From Methanococcus vannielii SB (GTDB lineage Archaea > AGJL01 > Methanococci > Methanococcales > Methanococcaceae), in the NCBI RefSeq assembly GCF_000017165.1, contig NC_009634.1, positions 1,410,552-1,474,551 on the forward strand: a stretch of 64,000 bases of DNA, read 5' to 3'. The notes under the pieces were generated by a model that had not been told where the DNA came from, did not search any database, and was given only the letters and a program-made list of their open reading frames with translations. Positions 48,117 through 56,138 of this stretch are shown in pieces. Within the stretch, counting starts at the first letter, position 1, and the number at the start of each line of letters is the position of its first letter. The position numbers were made by a program, and so were the translations under genes.

Positions 48117-48452
48117 TTAGTACCTATTTTCTAAAAACTGTTTTAACGCAGATTCAACATCTTTTAGATCTGTATGATGGAGTTTAATTCTATTTGAAAG
48201 TGCATTTATACTTTTTTGCCCCATATTAATGAAAATAACTGCATCTACATTTTCAGAAAGTAGTGTTTCAATAGTTGAACCATTTCCAGCAGTATGTTTC
48301 TGCCCCCCATCATGGCCTTCACAAGGGGAATTTTCTATTTTTTTAGCATTTATTACTTCTTTGTTTTCGTTTATTTCAAAAATGGTGAAAAAAGGAGTTT
48401 TACCAAAGTGCGAGCAGATTTTATTTTCAATTGTAGGTATTGCTATTTTCAA
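48117..48452 (-). CDS. NifX/NafY-type (dinitrogenase cofactor biosynthesis domain) protein
   Basis: A 111-residue intact protein of the NifX-NifB family, an RNase H-like fold that carries iron-sulfur or FeMo-cofactor-like clusters. KIAIPTIENKICSHFGKTPFF, FINMGQKS (in place of the usual GMGxR/GNIGPN loop) and a Cys/His-rich segment (CEGHDGGQKH, about 46-55) are visible. The start is TTG at 48452. The preceding gene on the same strand ends 22 bp upstream. No nif genes are nearby; in methanogens this family also occurs in MinD-associated clusters of unknown role. Confidence 0.85.
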   Translation of the reverse strand: MKIAIPTIENKICSHFGKTPFFTIFEINENKEVINAKKIENSPCEGHDGGQKHTAGNGSTIETLLSENVDAVIFINMGQKSINALSNRIKLHHTDLKDVESALKQFLENRY

Positions 48453-48474
48453 ATTATCGCCTTGTTAATTTTTA

Positions 48475-48756
48475 TTATTGTATTCCAAATTTTCTTCCGC
48501 CACGGAACTGGGATCCAGAACCCCTGAATGAATTCATTCTTCTCGCATCTATTATTTTTTCATCTTTAAGCATTTCTTTTGATAATTTATCTAATTCTTC
48601 CTCAGGTACTTTTAATCCAGTCTCCTTTTTAATTACATGTTCAATTTCTTCAGAGCTAAGTACCATTCTAAGAAGTCGCCTTATTCCCGTACCGGAATAT
48701 CTGGCATTACCAAATAATTTTTTACATATGCAGTTTTTATGCATTCTAAAATCCAT
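48475..48756 (-). CDS. Small basic protein associated with a NifX/MinD cluster
   Basis: A 93-residue protein with three Cys/His-containing residues near the N-terminus (HKNCICKKLFG), a helical centre (SSEEIEHVIKKETGLKVPEEEL, interrupted by no known motif) and a Gly/Arg/Ser-rich tail (RGSGSQFRGGRKFG). I do not recognise the family. It is the first gene of a two-gene unit with the NifX-type protein. Its promoter carries a 20-bp palindrome over the predicted transcription start, so it is probably repressed under some condition. Confidence 0.6.
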   Translation of the reverse strand: MDFRMHKNCICKKLFGNARYSGTGIRRLLRMVLSSEEIEHVIKKETGLKVPEEELDKLSKEMLKDEKIIDARRMNSFRGSGSQFRGGRKFGIQ

Positions 48757-48783
48757 TTTATCAACCTTTTCATCAATGATAAT

Positions 48784-48803
48784 TTATGCACATATGTGCA
48801 TAA
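48784..48803. promoter_or_regulatory. Perfect 20-bp palindrome, probable operator
   Basis: TTATGCACATATGTGCATAA is fully self-complementary. On the minus strand a TATA-like TTATATATT lies at 48822-48830, so transcription should begin near 48798, inside the palindrome, and the 93-residue protein starts at 48756. This is the geometry of a repressor site. The core CATATGTGC recurs at 49834-49842, before the decayed nifX gene. Confidence 0.6.
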
Positions 48804-48938
48804 TTATTCTATTGGATAACTAATATATAAAATCTTTGCTTTTACGTGAGTAAATATTTTTGAGAATAATAATTATAGTATAATTTTTGAATGTAATTTA
48901 TTCCACATACCCATAATTGCAAGTCCTGTAGGACTTTT

Positions 48939-49375
48939 TTATAGTTTAAAAGAGGAATTCCTTCTGAAATGATCTAATGACAGTACTTCCTGAAGTGATT
49001 TAATGACAGTATTATCGAATAGAATTTTTCTAAGAACTTCAAAACCGGATTTTTCACAATAATCTATGATTTCCGTGATTTTTTCAGGATTTATGTCGTA
49101 TTTGTTTACTATCACGTAGCATTCGATTTCAAAATATTTTAAAAGATCTAAAACCCGCACCAAATCATCAAGGCCAATTTTTTGGTTCAGTTACTAATAA
49201 TGCATAATCACAGCCCGTAACTGACGAAATTACGACATAACCAATTCCCAGAGATCCGTCAATTAATATCGCCTCTCATTTAATATTTTTTAAAGCATTT
49301 TTTCTAACTTCAGTTACGATTTTTCCTGCACACTCTGCCCCAATGTTTAAGTTCGTATAAGATAAAACCTTTTTT
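48939..49375 (-). pseudogene. Decayed MinD-family P-loop ATPase (C-terminal part)
   Basis: Three linked pieces of a MinD-superfamily ATPase (the ferredoxin-containing COG1149 type) can be read. IGAECAGKIVTEVRKNALK is followed by an in-frame TGA, then AILIDGSLGIGYVVISSVTG and YALLVTEPK, where family members read IDGSPGIGCP. An extra A in a run of A residues near 49170-49180 then shifts the frame, and VRVLDLLKYFEIECYVIVNK continues in the frame open from 49163. The N-terminal Walker A half and ferredoxin insert are missing. It is a broken gene with at least one nonsense codon and one frameshift. Confidence 0.75.
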
Positions 49376-49406
49376 CAATTTTACCACTGAAGACTATTCC
49401 GGTAAA

Positions 49407-49774
49407 TTATTTAACCAGTGTTACATTGAAGGGGTTTTTAGGTGTAATTATTTCTTTCAATTCATTTTTTTCAAATAATAGGATGTTTTCAAGAACCGTA
49501 TTTCCAATGCCTTCATAAATTGATATTTTTTTCATCAAACTTCTATTTTCACATTTGGCCCGATATTTCCGCTTATTACTACATTAATACCTTTGGAAAG
49601 TACGGCTTGTGACGCACCAATTCCCGCACCGTGTGCGGAATCTCTTTTTAAGTTATCCAAGGTTTCAAATTCTTTAGTTTCTGTATCATAAATTATAAAA
49701 TATGGGCTTCTTCCAAATTTCTGTTCAAAACCGCTTTCAAATGAGTTTCCGGTACTTGTTACACATATTTTCAT
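49407..49774 (-). pseudogene. NifX-type gene broken by a frameshift
   Basis: The first part, from ATG 49774, reads KICVTSTGNSFESGFEQKFG ... INVVISGNIGPN and ends at TGA 49535-49537. The expected remainder of a NifX domain (IYEGIGNTV...) is found in another frame beginning at 49535: KKISIYEGIGNTVLENILLF and on to a TAA at 49407-49409. The two halves together are one NifX domain, lacking only a few residues at the joint, so a frameshift (perhaps with a small deletion) broke the gene. TATA-like sequence lies at 49818-49826. Confidence 0.75.
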
Positions 49775-49833
49775 TTTTTTCACCATTTTTATCAATACTT
49801 TTAGCTTATTTGAAAACTATATATAATTATCCC

Positions 49834-49842
49834 CATATGTGC
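49834..49842. promoter_or_regulatory. Second copy of the CATATGTGC half-site
   Basis: CATATGTGC matches half of the 48784-48803 palindrome and sits just upstream of the TATA box of the broken nifX gene. The surrounding palindrome is imperfect here. This suggests a common regulator of both units, with one site decaying. Confidence 0.4.
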
Positions 49843-49950
49843 GATATGTATTTAGTAGTTGAAGAAGTATTATGGCCTAATCGCATAGTGATATACTTTA
49901 TCCATTTAATACTTAAAATGCTAAAAAAATAATATTTTTTAAATTTATTT

Positions 49951-50961
49951 TTACTTATTATTTTTTAATCCAAGGACGCTTAAAGTTCTTACAATATCTG
50001 TTTTTGAAATTATTCCTAAAGTTTTGTCATTTTCAACCACATAAACCCTATCGGCTTTACCCATTCCCCTTAAAAGCTGATTTAAAGCTGCATTTGGAGG
50101 CACCATTACCGGAGGTTCCATTAAATCCTTTATTTTATCAGATTTTTGGGCTGAATTGAGTTCGTTTATTGTAATGGTACCTACAATTTTTTCATCTTCA
50201 ACTACTGGATATCCTAAAAACCTGTGTTTTAGCATTAAATTTAAAACGTCGTCCACAGTTTCGTTTGAATTTACATATATAATATTTTTAGACATTATAT
50301 CTTTTGCAGATACATTTTCAAATAATGTATTTGCAACGAGGGCACGGTATTCTTGCGATGCTCCAAAATAGATAAAAATAGATATTAAAACTAAGATTAC
50401 ATTGAAATTTATCAATCCAAATAGTAAAAGCAAGAGTGAAAAGTACTGGCCAATGGTTGATGCGATTTTTGTTGCTTTTACATAACTTAAATTTGATAGT
50501 TTTGAAATTAATGCCCTAAATACTCGTCCTCCATCCATTGGAAACGCAGGAATTAAGTTGAACAATCCTAAAAGAATATTTAATGCACCTACGGTCTGAA
50601 AAAGAGAATAATCTGCTAAAACATAATCTTTTACGCTTGATAGTAAAAGAAGCACGGTACCTAAAACTAAACTTACTAATGGGCCTGAAAGTGCAATCTT
50701 TAACTCTCCTTCTCTTGAAATTTCGTCCATCATTGCCATTCCCCCTATTGGAAGAAGCAGTATTTTTTCTATTTTTACACCATACTTTTTTGCAACGTAT
50801 GAATGCCCTAATTCATGTAAAATTACGGATGTAAACAAAGATACATATAAAATAAATCCTTCAATGCCCCAAAAATAATAAACAACTATTAAAAGCAGTA
50901 TGAACGTTATGTGAAGTTCAATTGGTATACCCATTATCTTAGCAATTTTAAATGACTGCAA
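49951..50961 (-). CDS. Site-2-type intramembrane metalloprotease with CBS pair
   Basis: A 336-residue M50 (S2P) protease. The zinc motif H49-E-L-G-H53 is in the second hydrophobic region and the third ligand in NLIPAFPMDGGRV (Asp about 143). About six hydrophobic segments cover residues 12-205. Two CBS domains follow (about 220-275 and 282-333, with DIMSKNIIYVNSNET), as in the Methanocaldococcus S2P of known structure. It cleaves membrane-embedded substrates; the CBS pair may sense nucleotides. AGGGGAAATTTT precedes the start. Confidence 0.93.
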   Translation of the reverse strand: MQSFKIAKIMGIPIELHITFILLLIVVYYFWGIEGFILYVSLFTSVILHELGHSYVAKKYGVKIEKILLLPIGGMAMMDEISREGELKIALSGPLVSLVLGTVLLLLSSVKDYVLADYSLFQTVGALNILLGLFNLIPAFPMDGGRVFRALISKLSNLSYVKATKIASTIGQYFSLLLLLFGLINFNVILVLISIFIYFGASQEYRALVANTLFENVSAKDIMSKNIIYVNSNETVDDVLNLMLKHRFLGYPVVEDEKIVGTITINELNSAQKSDKIKDLMEPPVMVPPNAALNQLLRGMGKADRVYVVENDKTLGIISKTDIVRTLSVLGLKNNK

Positions 50962-51091
50962 AATTTCCCCTCTTTAAAATGGTTAATATTTTATAGTTAT
51001 GTAATAAATCCCTTATAAACTTTCACGTATGGCCATTAAACGATAAAGCTAGTAATAGTAATTATGATTTTAGCTTTTATCGTAAATATAA

Positions 51092-51505
51092 TCATTTTTT
51101 CCAGATATAAAGTGGCTTTCCAAAGTAGTTTACGAGTTTTAGCTCCGAAATTGGTTCTTCACCGCTAAGGGGTTTTATTACAAGATCACAATTTATATTT
51201 TTGGAAAGATTAAGTAAATATGGCTGTAAATCCCTTGGGGGCCTTATTGAATATATTAATTTTATATTTTTATATATTTTAAGGTCAGGCTTAAAAATAT
51301 CATCCATTTTAGAGTTTAAACCATGTTGAAAAGCTTCAATAACTGCTTTTTCATTTGAATCGATTGCAATTACGTTAAATCCTGACTTTTGCATTTTTTT
51401 TGAAATTTCAACATAAAATCCAATTCCAATTTCAGCAACAACTATTTTTGAGTTGTTTTTAAGGTGAGAATAGTTATTCAAGAGGTATTCAAAAATGTAG
51501 TCCAT
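51092..51505 (-). CDS. UPF0146-family protein
   Basis: A 137-residue small Rossmann-like protein of the archaeal UPF0146 family. VAEIGIGFYVEISKKMQKSG and VIAIDSNEKAV resemble the nucleotide/SAM-binding part of methyltransferases, and YSIRPPRDLQPYLL is a family hallmark. No methyltransferase catalytic motif is evident and no activity is known to me. AGGGATATT precedes the start. Monocistronic. Confidence 0.83.
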   Translation of the reverse strand: MDYIFEYLLNNYSHLKNNSKIVVAEIGIGFYVEISKKMQKSGFNVIAIDSNEKAVIEAFQHGLNSKMDDIFKPDLKIYKNIKLIYSIRPPRDLQPYLLNLSKNINCDLVIKPLSGEEPISELKLVNYFGKPLYIWKK

Positions 51506-51658
51506 AATATCCCTAAATTTTAATGATTAATTTAATATTCTTAAAATCATTACATAACTTAAACTCTTTAGTTTTTTATAAGTTAAATACAATATTATTA
51601 AATGCTATCGATAAGGTCGGTATTCTAATTTCACTTTAACTTCCTGGAGGGGATTTTT

Positions 51659-52174
51659 TTGGCAGTTTTAATGGTAATTGCACCTGAAAAATTTAGGGAT
51701 GAAGAACTTTTTGAGCCGCTACAGGTATTTCAAAGTAAAAATATTGGAACACAAGTTGTATCTTTAACAACGGGCCAACATACGGGGGTACTTGGTAAAC
51801 GTATTACTACTACAAAAACTCTTGATGAAGTAAAGACAAGCGACTTTGATGCAATAGTTATTGTTGGTGGAAGCGGTTCAAGGAAGTATTTATGGAATAA
51901 TAATAAACTAATTGACCTTTTAAAAGAATTTAATAACGAAGGTAAAATAACAGCTGCAATATGTATTTCTCCTGCAATTTTAGCACAAGCGGGCCTTTTA
52001 AAAAATAAAAAAGCTACTGTATTTCTAGATGATGAAGCAATATTGGAATTACAGAAAAATGGGGCAATTTATATTGATGAAAATGTAATTATTGATGGAA
52101 AAGTAGTTACCGGTAAAAATCCAGAGTCTGCAAGAGAGTTTGGAAATGCAATCTTAAAATTACTTGAAAAATAG
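51659..52174 (+). CDS. DJ-1/PfpI-family protein
   Basis: A 171-residue DJ-1/PfpI-fold protein. The nucleophile elbow is AAICISPAILAQAG with the conserved Cys at about residue 102, and IVIVGGSGSRKYLW and FRDEELFEP complete the family pattern. Members act as glyoxalases, deglycases or proteases; which applies here cannot be read from sequence. The start is TTG at 51659 with CTGGAGGGGATT upstream. Monocistronic. Confidence 0.88.
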   Translation: MAVLMVIAPEKFRDEELFEPLQVFQSKNIGTQVVSLTTGQHTGVLGKRITTTKTLDEVKTSDFDAIVIVGGSGSRKYLWNNNKLIDLLKEFNNEGKITAAICISPAILAQAGLLKNKKATVFLDDEAILELQKNGAIYIDENVIIDGKVVTGKNPESAREFGNAILKLLEK

Positions 52175-52319
52175 TAATTATAGCATAAATAATAGGTATA
52201 CTCCATATGATATAATATATAATAGGTATAACACTTAGAATAAAAAAATAATTTTTAAGATACTATTTTCTTTTTTTATTTTTTATTCATCATAAATTTA
52301 ATACTTTTACGTGAAAAAA

Positions 52320-53090
52320 ATGGACACTATGCCAAAATATCAAAAAATAGGGAATATTTTAATAGTTAAAAGAAACCTCAATGTTGAAGAAATCGACTAT
52401 CTTTTAACTAAAACAAACTGTAAAACAATAGTAAAATACAGCACCCACATTACTGGAAGCTTGAGAATTCCTAAAATAAAGATAATCTATGGAAAAGAAA
52501 CAGAAACAGTACATAAAGAACACGGATGCATGTTTAAAATAGATGTGTCAAAATTAATGTGGAGCATGGGCAATTTAAAAGAACGTGAACGAATAAGCAC
52601 GATTTCAAGCGATACTGAAACTGTTGTCGATATGTTTTCAGGAATAGGATACTTTACAATTCCTCTTGCAAAATATTCAAATCCCAAACTACTTTATGCT
52701 CTTGAACTTAATCCTGATTCGTATAATTATCTACTAGAAAATATAAAACTGAACAATTTAAAAAATGTAATTCCCATTTTAGGAAATAATCAAAAATTCC
52801 CTTTAAAAAATGTTGCAGACCGCATTTTGATGGGTTATGTTTTAACAACCCATAAATTTTTAGATAAGGCATTTGAAATTTTAAAAAATGAAGGTGGATT
52901 TATTCACTATCACGAAACAGTTCCAGAAGGGATAATTGAAGTTAGGCCAATAGAGCGTTTAAAGTATCACGCAGAAAAAAATGGTTACGTATTAGCTGAT
53001 TACAAAATAAATAAAATAAAAACTTATTCTCCAGGCATTTTTCATGTAGTTATTGATGCCCATTTTTTAGAATTAAAAAAAGAAAAGTAA
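52320..53090 (+). CDS. taw2: tRNA-Phe aminocarboxypropyl transferase (wyosine pathway)
   Basis: A 256-residue class I SAM-fold enzyme of the Trm5/Tyw2 group. VVDMFSGIGYFTIPLAKY is motif I, and ALELNPDSYNYLLENIKLNN follows. The short length and the reduced N-terminus favour Taw2, which adds the aminocarboxypropyl group of SAM to the tricyclic base at G37 of tRNA-Phe, over the m1G37 methyltransferase Trm5. HITGSLRIPKIKIIYG and FHYHETVPEG-like IHYHETVPEG fit. I chose ATG 52320 (ACGTGAAAAAA upstream). Alternative: Trm5b. Confidence 0.85.
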   Translation: MDTMPKYQKIGNILIVKRNLNVEEIDYLLTKTNCKTIVKYSTHITGSLRIPKIKIIYGKETETVHKEHGCMFKIDVSKLMWSMGNLKERERISTISSDTETVVDMFSGIGYFTIPLAKYSNPKLLYALELNPDSYNYLLENIKLNNLKNVIPILGNNQKFPLKNVADRILMGYVLTTHKFLDKAFEILKNEGGFIHYHETVPEGIIEVRPIERLKYHAEKNGYVLADYKINKIKTYSPGIFHVVIDAHFLELKKEK

Positions 53091-53113
53091 TTTAAAGAAT
53101 ATAAAAACACTTT

Positions 53114-53380
53114 TTATATATAAAGAGATAGAATTCCACGATATTTTACTACTAAAAGAATCACTGTAATTACCACTCCTAAAAATGCGTAGTATGTTAA
53201 TATTTTATCTTTCAAATGCTTAGCACGTTGTTTTTTTGAACATATTTTATTTTGAAGATGTCCTATAATCTCTCTTTTTTCAAAAATGCTCCGTCTTTCG
53301 TCGTTTATTATATTTATTATTTCTTTATTTAGCTGATAAGTTTCGTCCCTTAATAGCAGGTATTCTATAATTGCCCCCAT
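53114..53380 (-). CDS. Small coiled-coil protein with C-terminal membrane helix
   Basis: An 88-residue frame with a charged helical N-terminal two thirds and one hydrophobic segment near residues 64-80 (FLGVVITVILLVV), so tail-anchored in the membrane. I do not recognise the family. TAGGGGGTATTT precedes the ATG at 53380, which supports real translation. Convergent with taw2. About 220 bp to the next gene upstream hold nothing recognised. Confidence 0.6.
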   Translation of the reverse strand: MGAIIEYLLLRDETYQLNKEIINIINDERRSIFEKREIIGHLQNKICSKKQRAKHLKDKILTYYAFLGVVITVILLVVKYRGILSLYI

Positions 53381-53601
53381 AAATACCCCCTAAATACTTA
53401 ACGTATTATTTTAATTGAATATTACTACATGGGATATATCGTGTAAAATACCATTATTTAAACTAAATATCCCATATTATATTTTTTTAAAGCTAATATA
53501 CATATTTTTTCATCTATTTAAAAAAAGGATTATTTTTTAGGTTTATTTTATAAATAGTTTCAAAATAAATAGTCTTAAAAAAATTAAAAACTACTTTAAA
53601 A

Positions 53602-54084
53602 CTATTTTTTATATACTGTTACAGGGTCAAGGGTTCCGTCAATAATTATATCAAAATCGATTTTTTCAGCCCATCCAGAAGTTTTTAAAACGTTACAAAT
53701 GCTTATACCAACTATTTTTTCAGGCACTATCTTTTTAATTAATAAGCGAGCATCTTCAGGCGTTGAATTACTATGTTTTGTTGCGATACCCCCCATTATT
53801 ATTAGATAATCTGGATTATTCAATTTTTTAATGTTGGAAATTCCAAAAAATCGATATCCAATGTCAGTTAGTTCATATTCAACTGATTTGTTTATTTCCG
53901 TTTCAGGAATAAAATACTGATTTTTTACGAAATCTCTAACTGAATAGCCGAAAAGCTGAGCCATTGAAAAACAAACGCCTTTTGAACCCATATAAACTAT
54001 TTTTTCAGGTTTTTTAAGCTGTAATTCTGATTTAAACGATTCTACAAAGTATGAAAGGCATTTTCCAGATTCTGATACTTTCAT
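53602..54084 (-). CDS. DUF2124-family protein
   Basis: A 160-residue protein of the archaeal DUF2124 family. IVYMGSKGVCFSMAQLFGYSVRD and PDYLIIMGGIATKHSN are characteristic, and a small alpha/beta fold is likely. No function is known to me. GGTGGAATC precedes the ATG at 54084. It lies 152 bp downstream of mfnD on the same strand. Confidence 0.8.
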   Translation of the reverse strand: MKVSESGKCLSYFVESFKSELQLKKPEKIVYMGSKGVCFSMAQLFGYSVRDFVKNQYFIPETEINKSVEYELTDIGYRFFGISNIKKLNNPDYLIIMGGIATKHSNSTPEDARLLIKKIVPEKIVGISICNVLKTSGWAEKIDFDIIIDGTLDPVTVYKK

Positions 54085-54236
54085 GATTCCACCTAAAAAA
54101 ATTTAAATGAGTATGTAACGTAAAATACAAATTAACTTATCCAAATTAAATTATCTAAAATAACTATACAAAATAAAATATTTAAATATTAAAATAGAAT
54201 ATTAAAATAAAAATTTTTTATTTAGATTATTTCAAT

Positions 54237-55145
54237 TTAAAAAAATTCAAAACCGTTATTTTTTCGTTTAAACTTTACAGTATGTTCTAATGTAATTTTT
54301 AATGAATTAACCCTCAAATTATCGATTAATAATTTTCCAATGCTCGGGTTAGATTTAATTCCACATATTGAAGTTGTGATTCTTGGATTAATTTCAAGTA
54401 TCGAAATCTCTTCAAAATCTATCATGAAGTCTACCCCCACATATCCATTAAGTCCTGAAATCTGTTTTAGTGTTTTTTCACACTCTATAATGGCCTTTTC
54501 TTTAAGTGGGTGGCATATATTTATCTCTCCTCCACAGTATCTCTCCTCAATGTACTGCTTGTTCATGCAAACCGGATAGAATTTGGAATTATTTACTATA
54601 AAAATCATGGAATATGGCTCTCCATTTATAAACTCCTGAACTATGTAGTTTTCATCAAACGTTGAATGGGTGCTATCACAGCCCAATCTATGCTTTACAA
54701 CATATTTTTTTGGAAAATATGTTTTTGGAGTATTTACTACATTTTTTATTGCTTCATAAGTTAAATATTTGTCCCCTGCAATTTTTACTCCTTCTAAATG
54801 ACATCCAAGATTTAAAACTCCTTTTTCTTCTATAATTTTCGTCAAATTGTAAAGGTGCAACTCTTCTTCAGGGGCAATTACAAGGGCCATATCTGAATCA
54901 TCAAGCGCATTTTTAAAATCTTCAAGGTAGTTTTTGGAGGTAATAACTTCTAAATTTTTAATATTTTTGTATTCAGGGTATTTATTTACTATTTTTTCAC
55001 ATAAAATAGTTTTTACAACATAATTTTCATTTAAAAATTGATTCAAAAGAGTATCAAACATTAATTTACCTTCAAAAAGTAATTCTTCAGAAACGATTCC
55101 TGTACCGACTGTAAATTCGAAAAAAAATATCTTTTTAGTGTTCAA
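54237..55145 (-). CDS. mfnD: Tyramine-L-glutamate ligase (methanofuran biosynthesis)
   Basis: A 302-residue ATP-grasp ligase resembling MfnD, which joins glutamate to tyramine while the methanofuran side chain is built. FFFEFTVGTG at the N-terminus, NLGCHLEGVKIAGDKYLTYE, YIVQEFINGEPYSMIFIV and the Mg-binding ILEINPRITTSICG are seen. The start is TTG at 55145 with TCGAGGGAAATT upstream. Thirty base pairs separate it from the KH/PP-loop gene, so the two may be cotranscribed. Confidence 0.88.
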   Translation of the reverse strand: MNTKKIFFFEFTVGTGIVSEELLFEGKLMFDTLLNQFLNENYVVKTILCEKIVNKYPEYKNIKNLEVITSKNYLEDFKNALDDSDMALVIAPEEELHLYNLTKIIEEKGVLNLGCHLEGVKIAGDKYLTYEAIKNVVNTPKTYFPKKYVVKHRLGCDSTHSTFDENYIVQEFINGEPYSMIFIVNNSKFYPVCMNKQYIEERYCGGEINICHPLKEKAIIECEKTLKQISGLNGYVGVDFMIDFEEISILEINPRITTSICGIKSNPSIGKLLIDNLRVNSLKITLEHTVKFKRKNNGFEFF

Positions 55146-55175
55146 AATTTCCCTCGAAAGCTTCTGTTTAAAAAT

Positions 55176-56096
55176 TTAATTTATAAATTTCATTATTTCT
55201 TTTGAACCTTCTGTAGGTTCGATGTACCCACCATACACTTTTTCTACAACATTTTTTATTTTTTCAAATTTTATATTCTTATTTCCCCTACAAGACTGAA
55301 TAAGTAGCGGACAATCAAGTGATTTTTCGAGGTAATTTAATGTATTTAAATTAACTGGAAATAATTCTAGGAAATTTAGGACATGAATTCCATTAATTAA
55401 ACTGTATTTACTTTCAAAATGATTAAATATTACAGTATCGATCCCGTTATCCCTTGCAAAATGGACAATTTCAGGAATTAACGTATTACAGACGGTTTTA
55501 CACGGGTCTTTTGAACTTAATAGTTTTATATCTTTGCCATTCATCAAAAAGGGCGATAAAATTTCATGTTTAATATTTTTTTCAGCAAGGGCTTTTTGTA
55601 TTCTATTTTTGTTTTTATGGGGTAATATAACCGTTCCAAGATCAAAAGATAAGCATAGCGGGTTAAAATATTTTTTTATAATTTCAAGCATTGAAAGGTC
55701 GTATTCGCACTGTATTAATACAACTGCTTCTTTTTTAACATATTTATCTGTTAAATCAATTCCTTTATCATATAAAAATTTAATAGAGGAATTAAAATGT
55801 TCTAATTTTCTTTTATGATCAATATAATTTTCAACCCTTATTATTACGTTTTCTTCAAATTTCTCGTTTAGTTCTTCACGAAGCTTCCCAATTACCCAGC
55901 CCCCTGGACCAATTATTGCAGACTTATCAGTTCGAATTGGAGTATAAATTTTTATTATAAGGTCGTTTTCCCTTTTTTTAAATTCAAAGTCCACAATACT
56001 AAAATTTGTAGCTTTTAACCCGATTTCAGCACGTATCTTTTTAACCCGTTCATAGATTTCTGATAAAAATTCGTTTTTATTGTTAATGTACTGCAT
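55176..56096 (-). CDS. KH-domain protein with PP-loop-like ATPase domain
   Basis: A 306-residue protein of the archaeal COG1365 type. The N-terminal part (about 60-115) is a KH-like RNA-binding motif with IIGPGGWVIGKLREEL (GxxG loop). The second half resembles PP-loop nucleotide-binding enzymes, but the usual SGGxDS loop is replaced by LIQCEYDLSML, so ATP use is uncertain. Three Cys in the C-terminal half (CKTVCNTLI, SCRGN) might matter. An RNA-modifying role is inferred, not shown. Confidence 0.7.
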   Translation of the reverse strand: MQYINNKNEFLSEIYERVKKIRAEIGLKATNFSIVDFEFKKRENDLIIKIYTPIRTDKSAIIGPGGWVIGKLREELNEKFEENVIIRVENYIDHKRKLEHFNSSIKFLYDKGIDLTDKYVKKEAVVLIQCEYDLSMLEIIKKYFNPLCLSFDLGTVILPHKNKNRIQKALAEKNIKHEILSPFLMNGKDIKLLSSKDPCKTVCNTLIPEIVHFARDNGIDTVIFNHFESKYSLINGIHVLNFLELFPVNLNTLNYLEKSLDCPLLIQSCRGNKNIKFEKIKNVVEKVYGGYIEPTEGSKEIMKFIN

Positions 56097-56138
56097 GCTT
56101 TTTGCCTTAAAAAGGTTAATATAAAAAATAGTCCGTAA

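Noticed and set aside
48440-48823. 127-codon plus-strand frame across the palindrome
   Set aside because: It covers the complement of the intact 93-residue gene and the promoter region, with no binding site.
48117-49774. Nitrogenase gene cluster
   Set aside because: Only NifX-like and MinD-like sequences are present; no nifHDK or nifB is seen, so nitrogen fixation is not implied.
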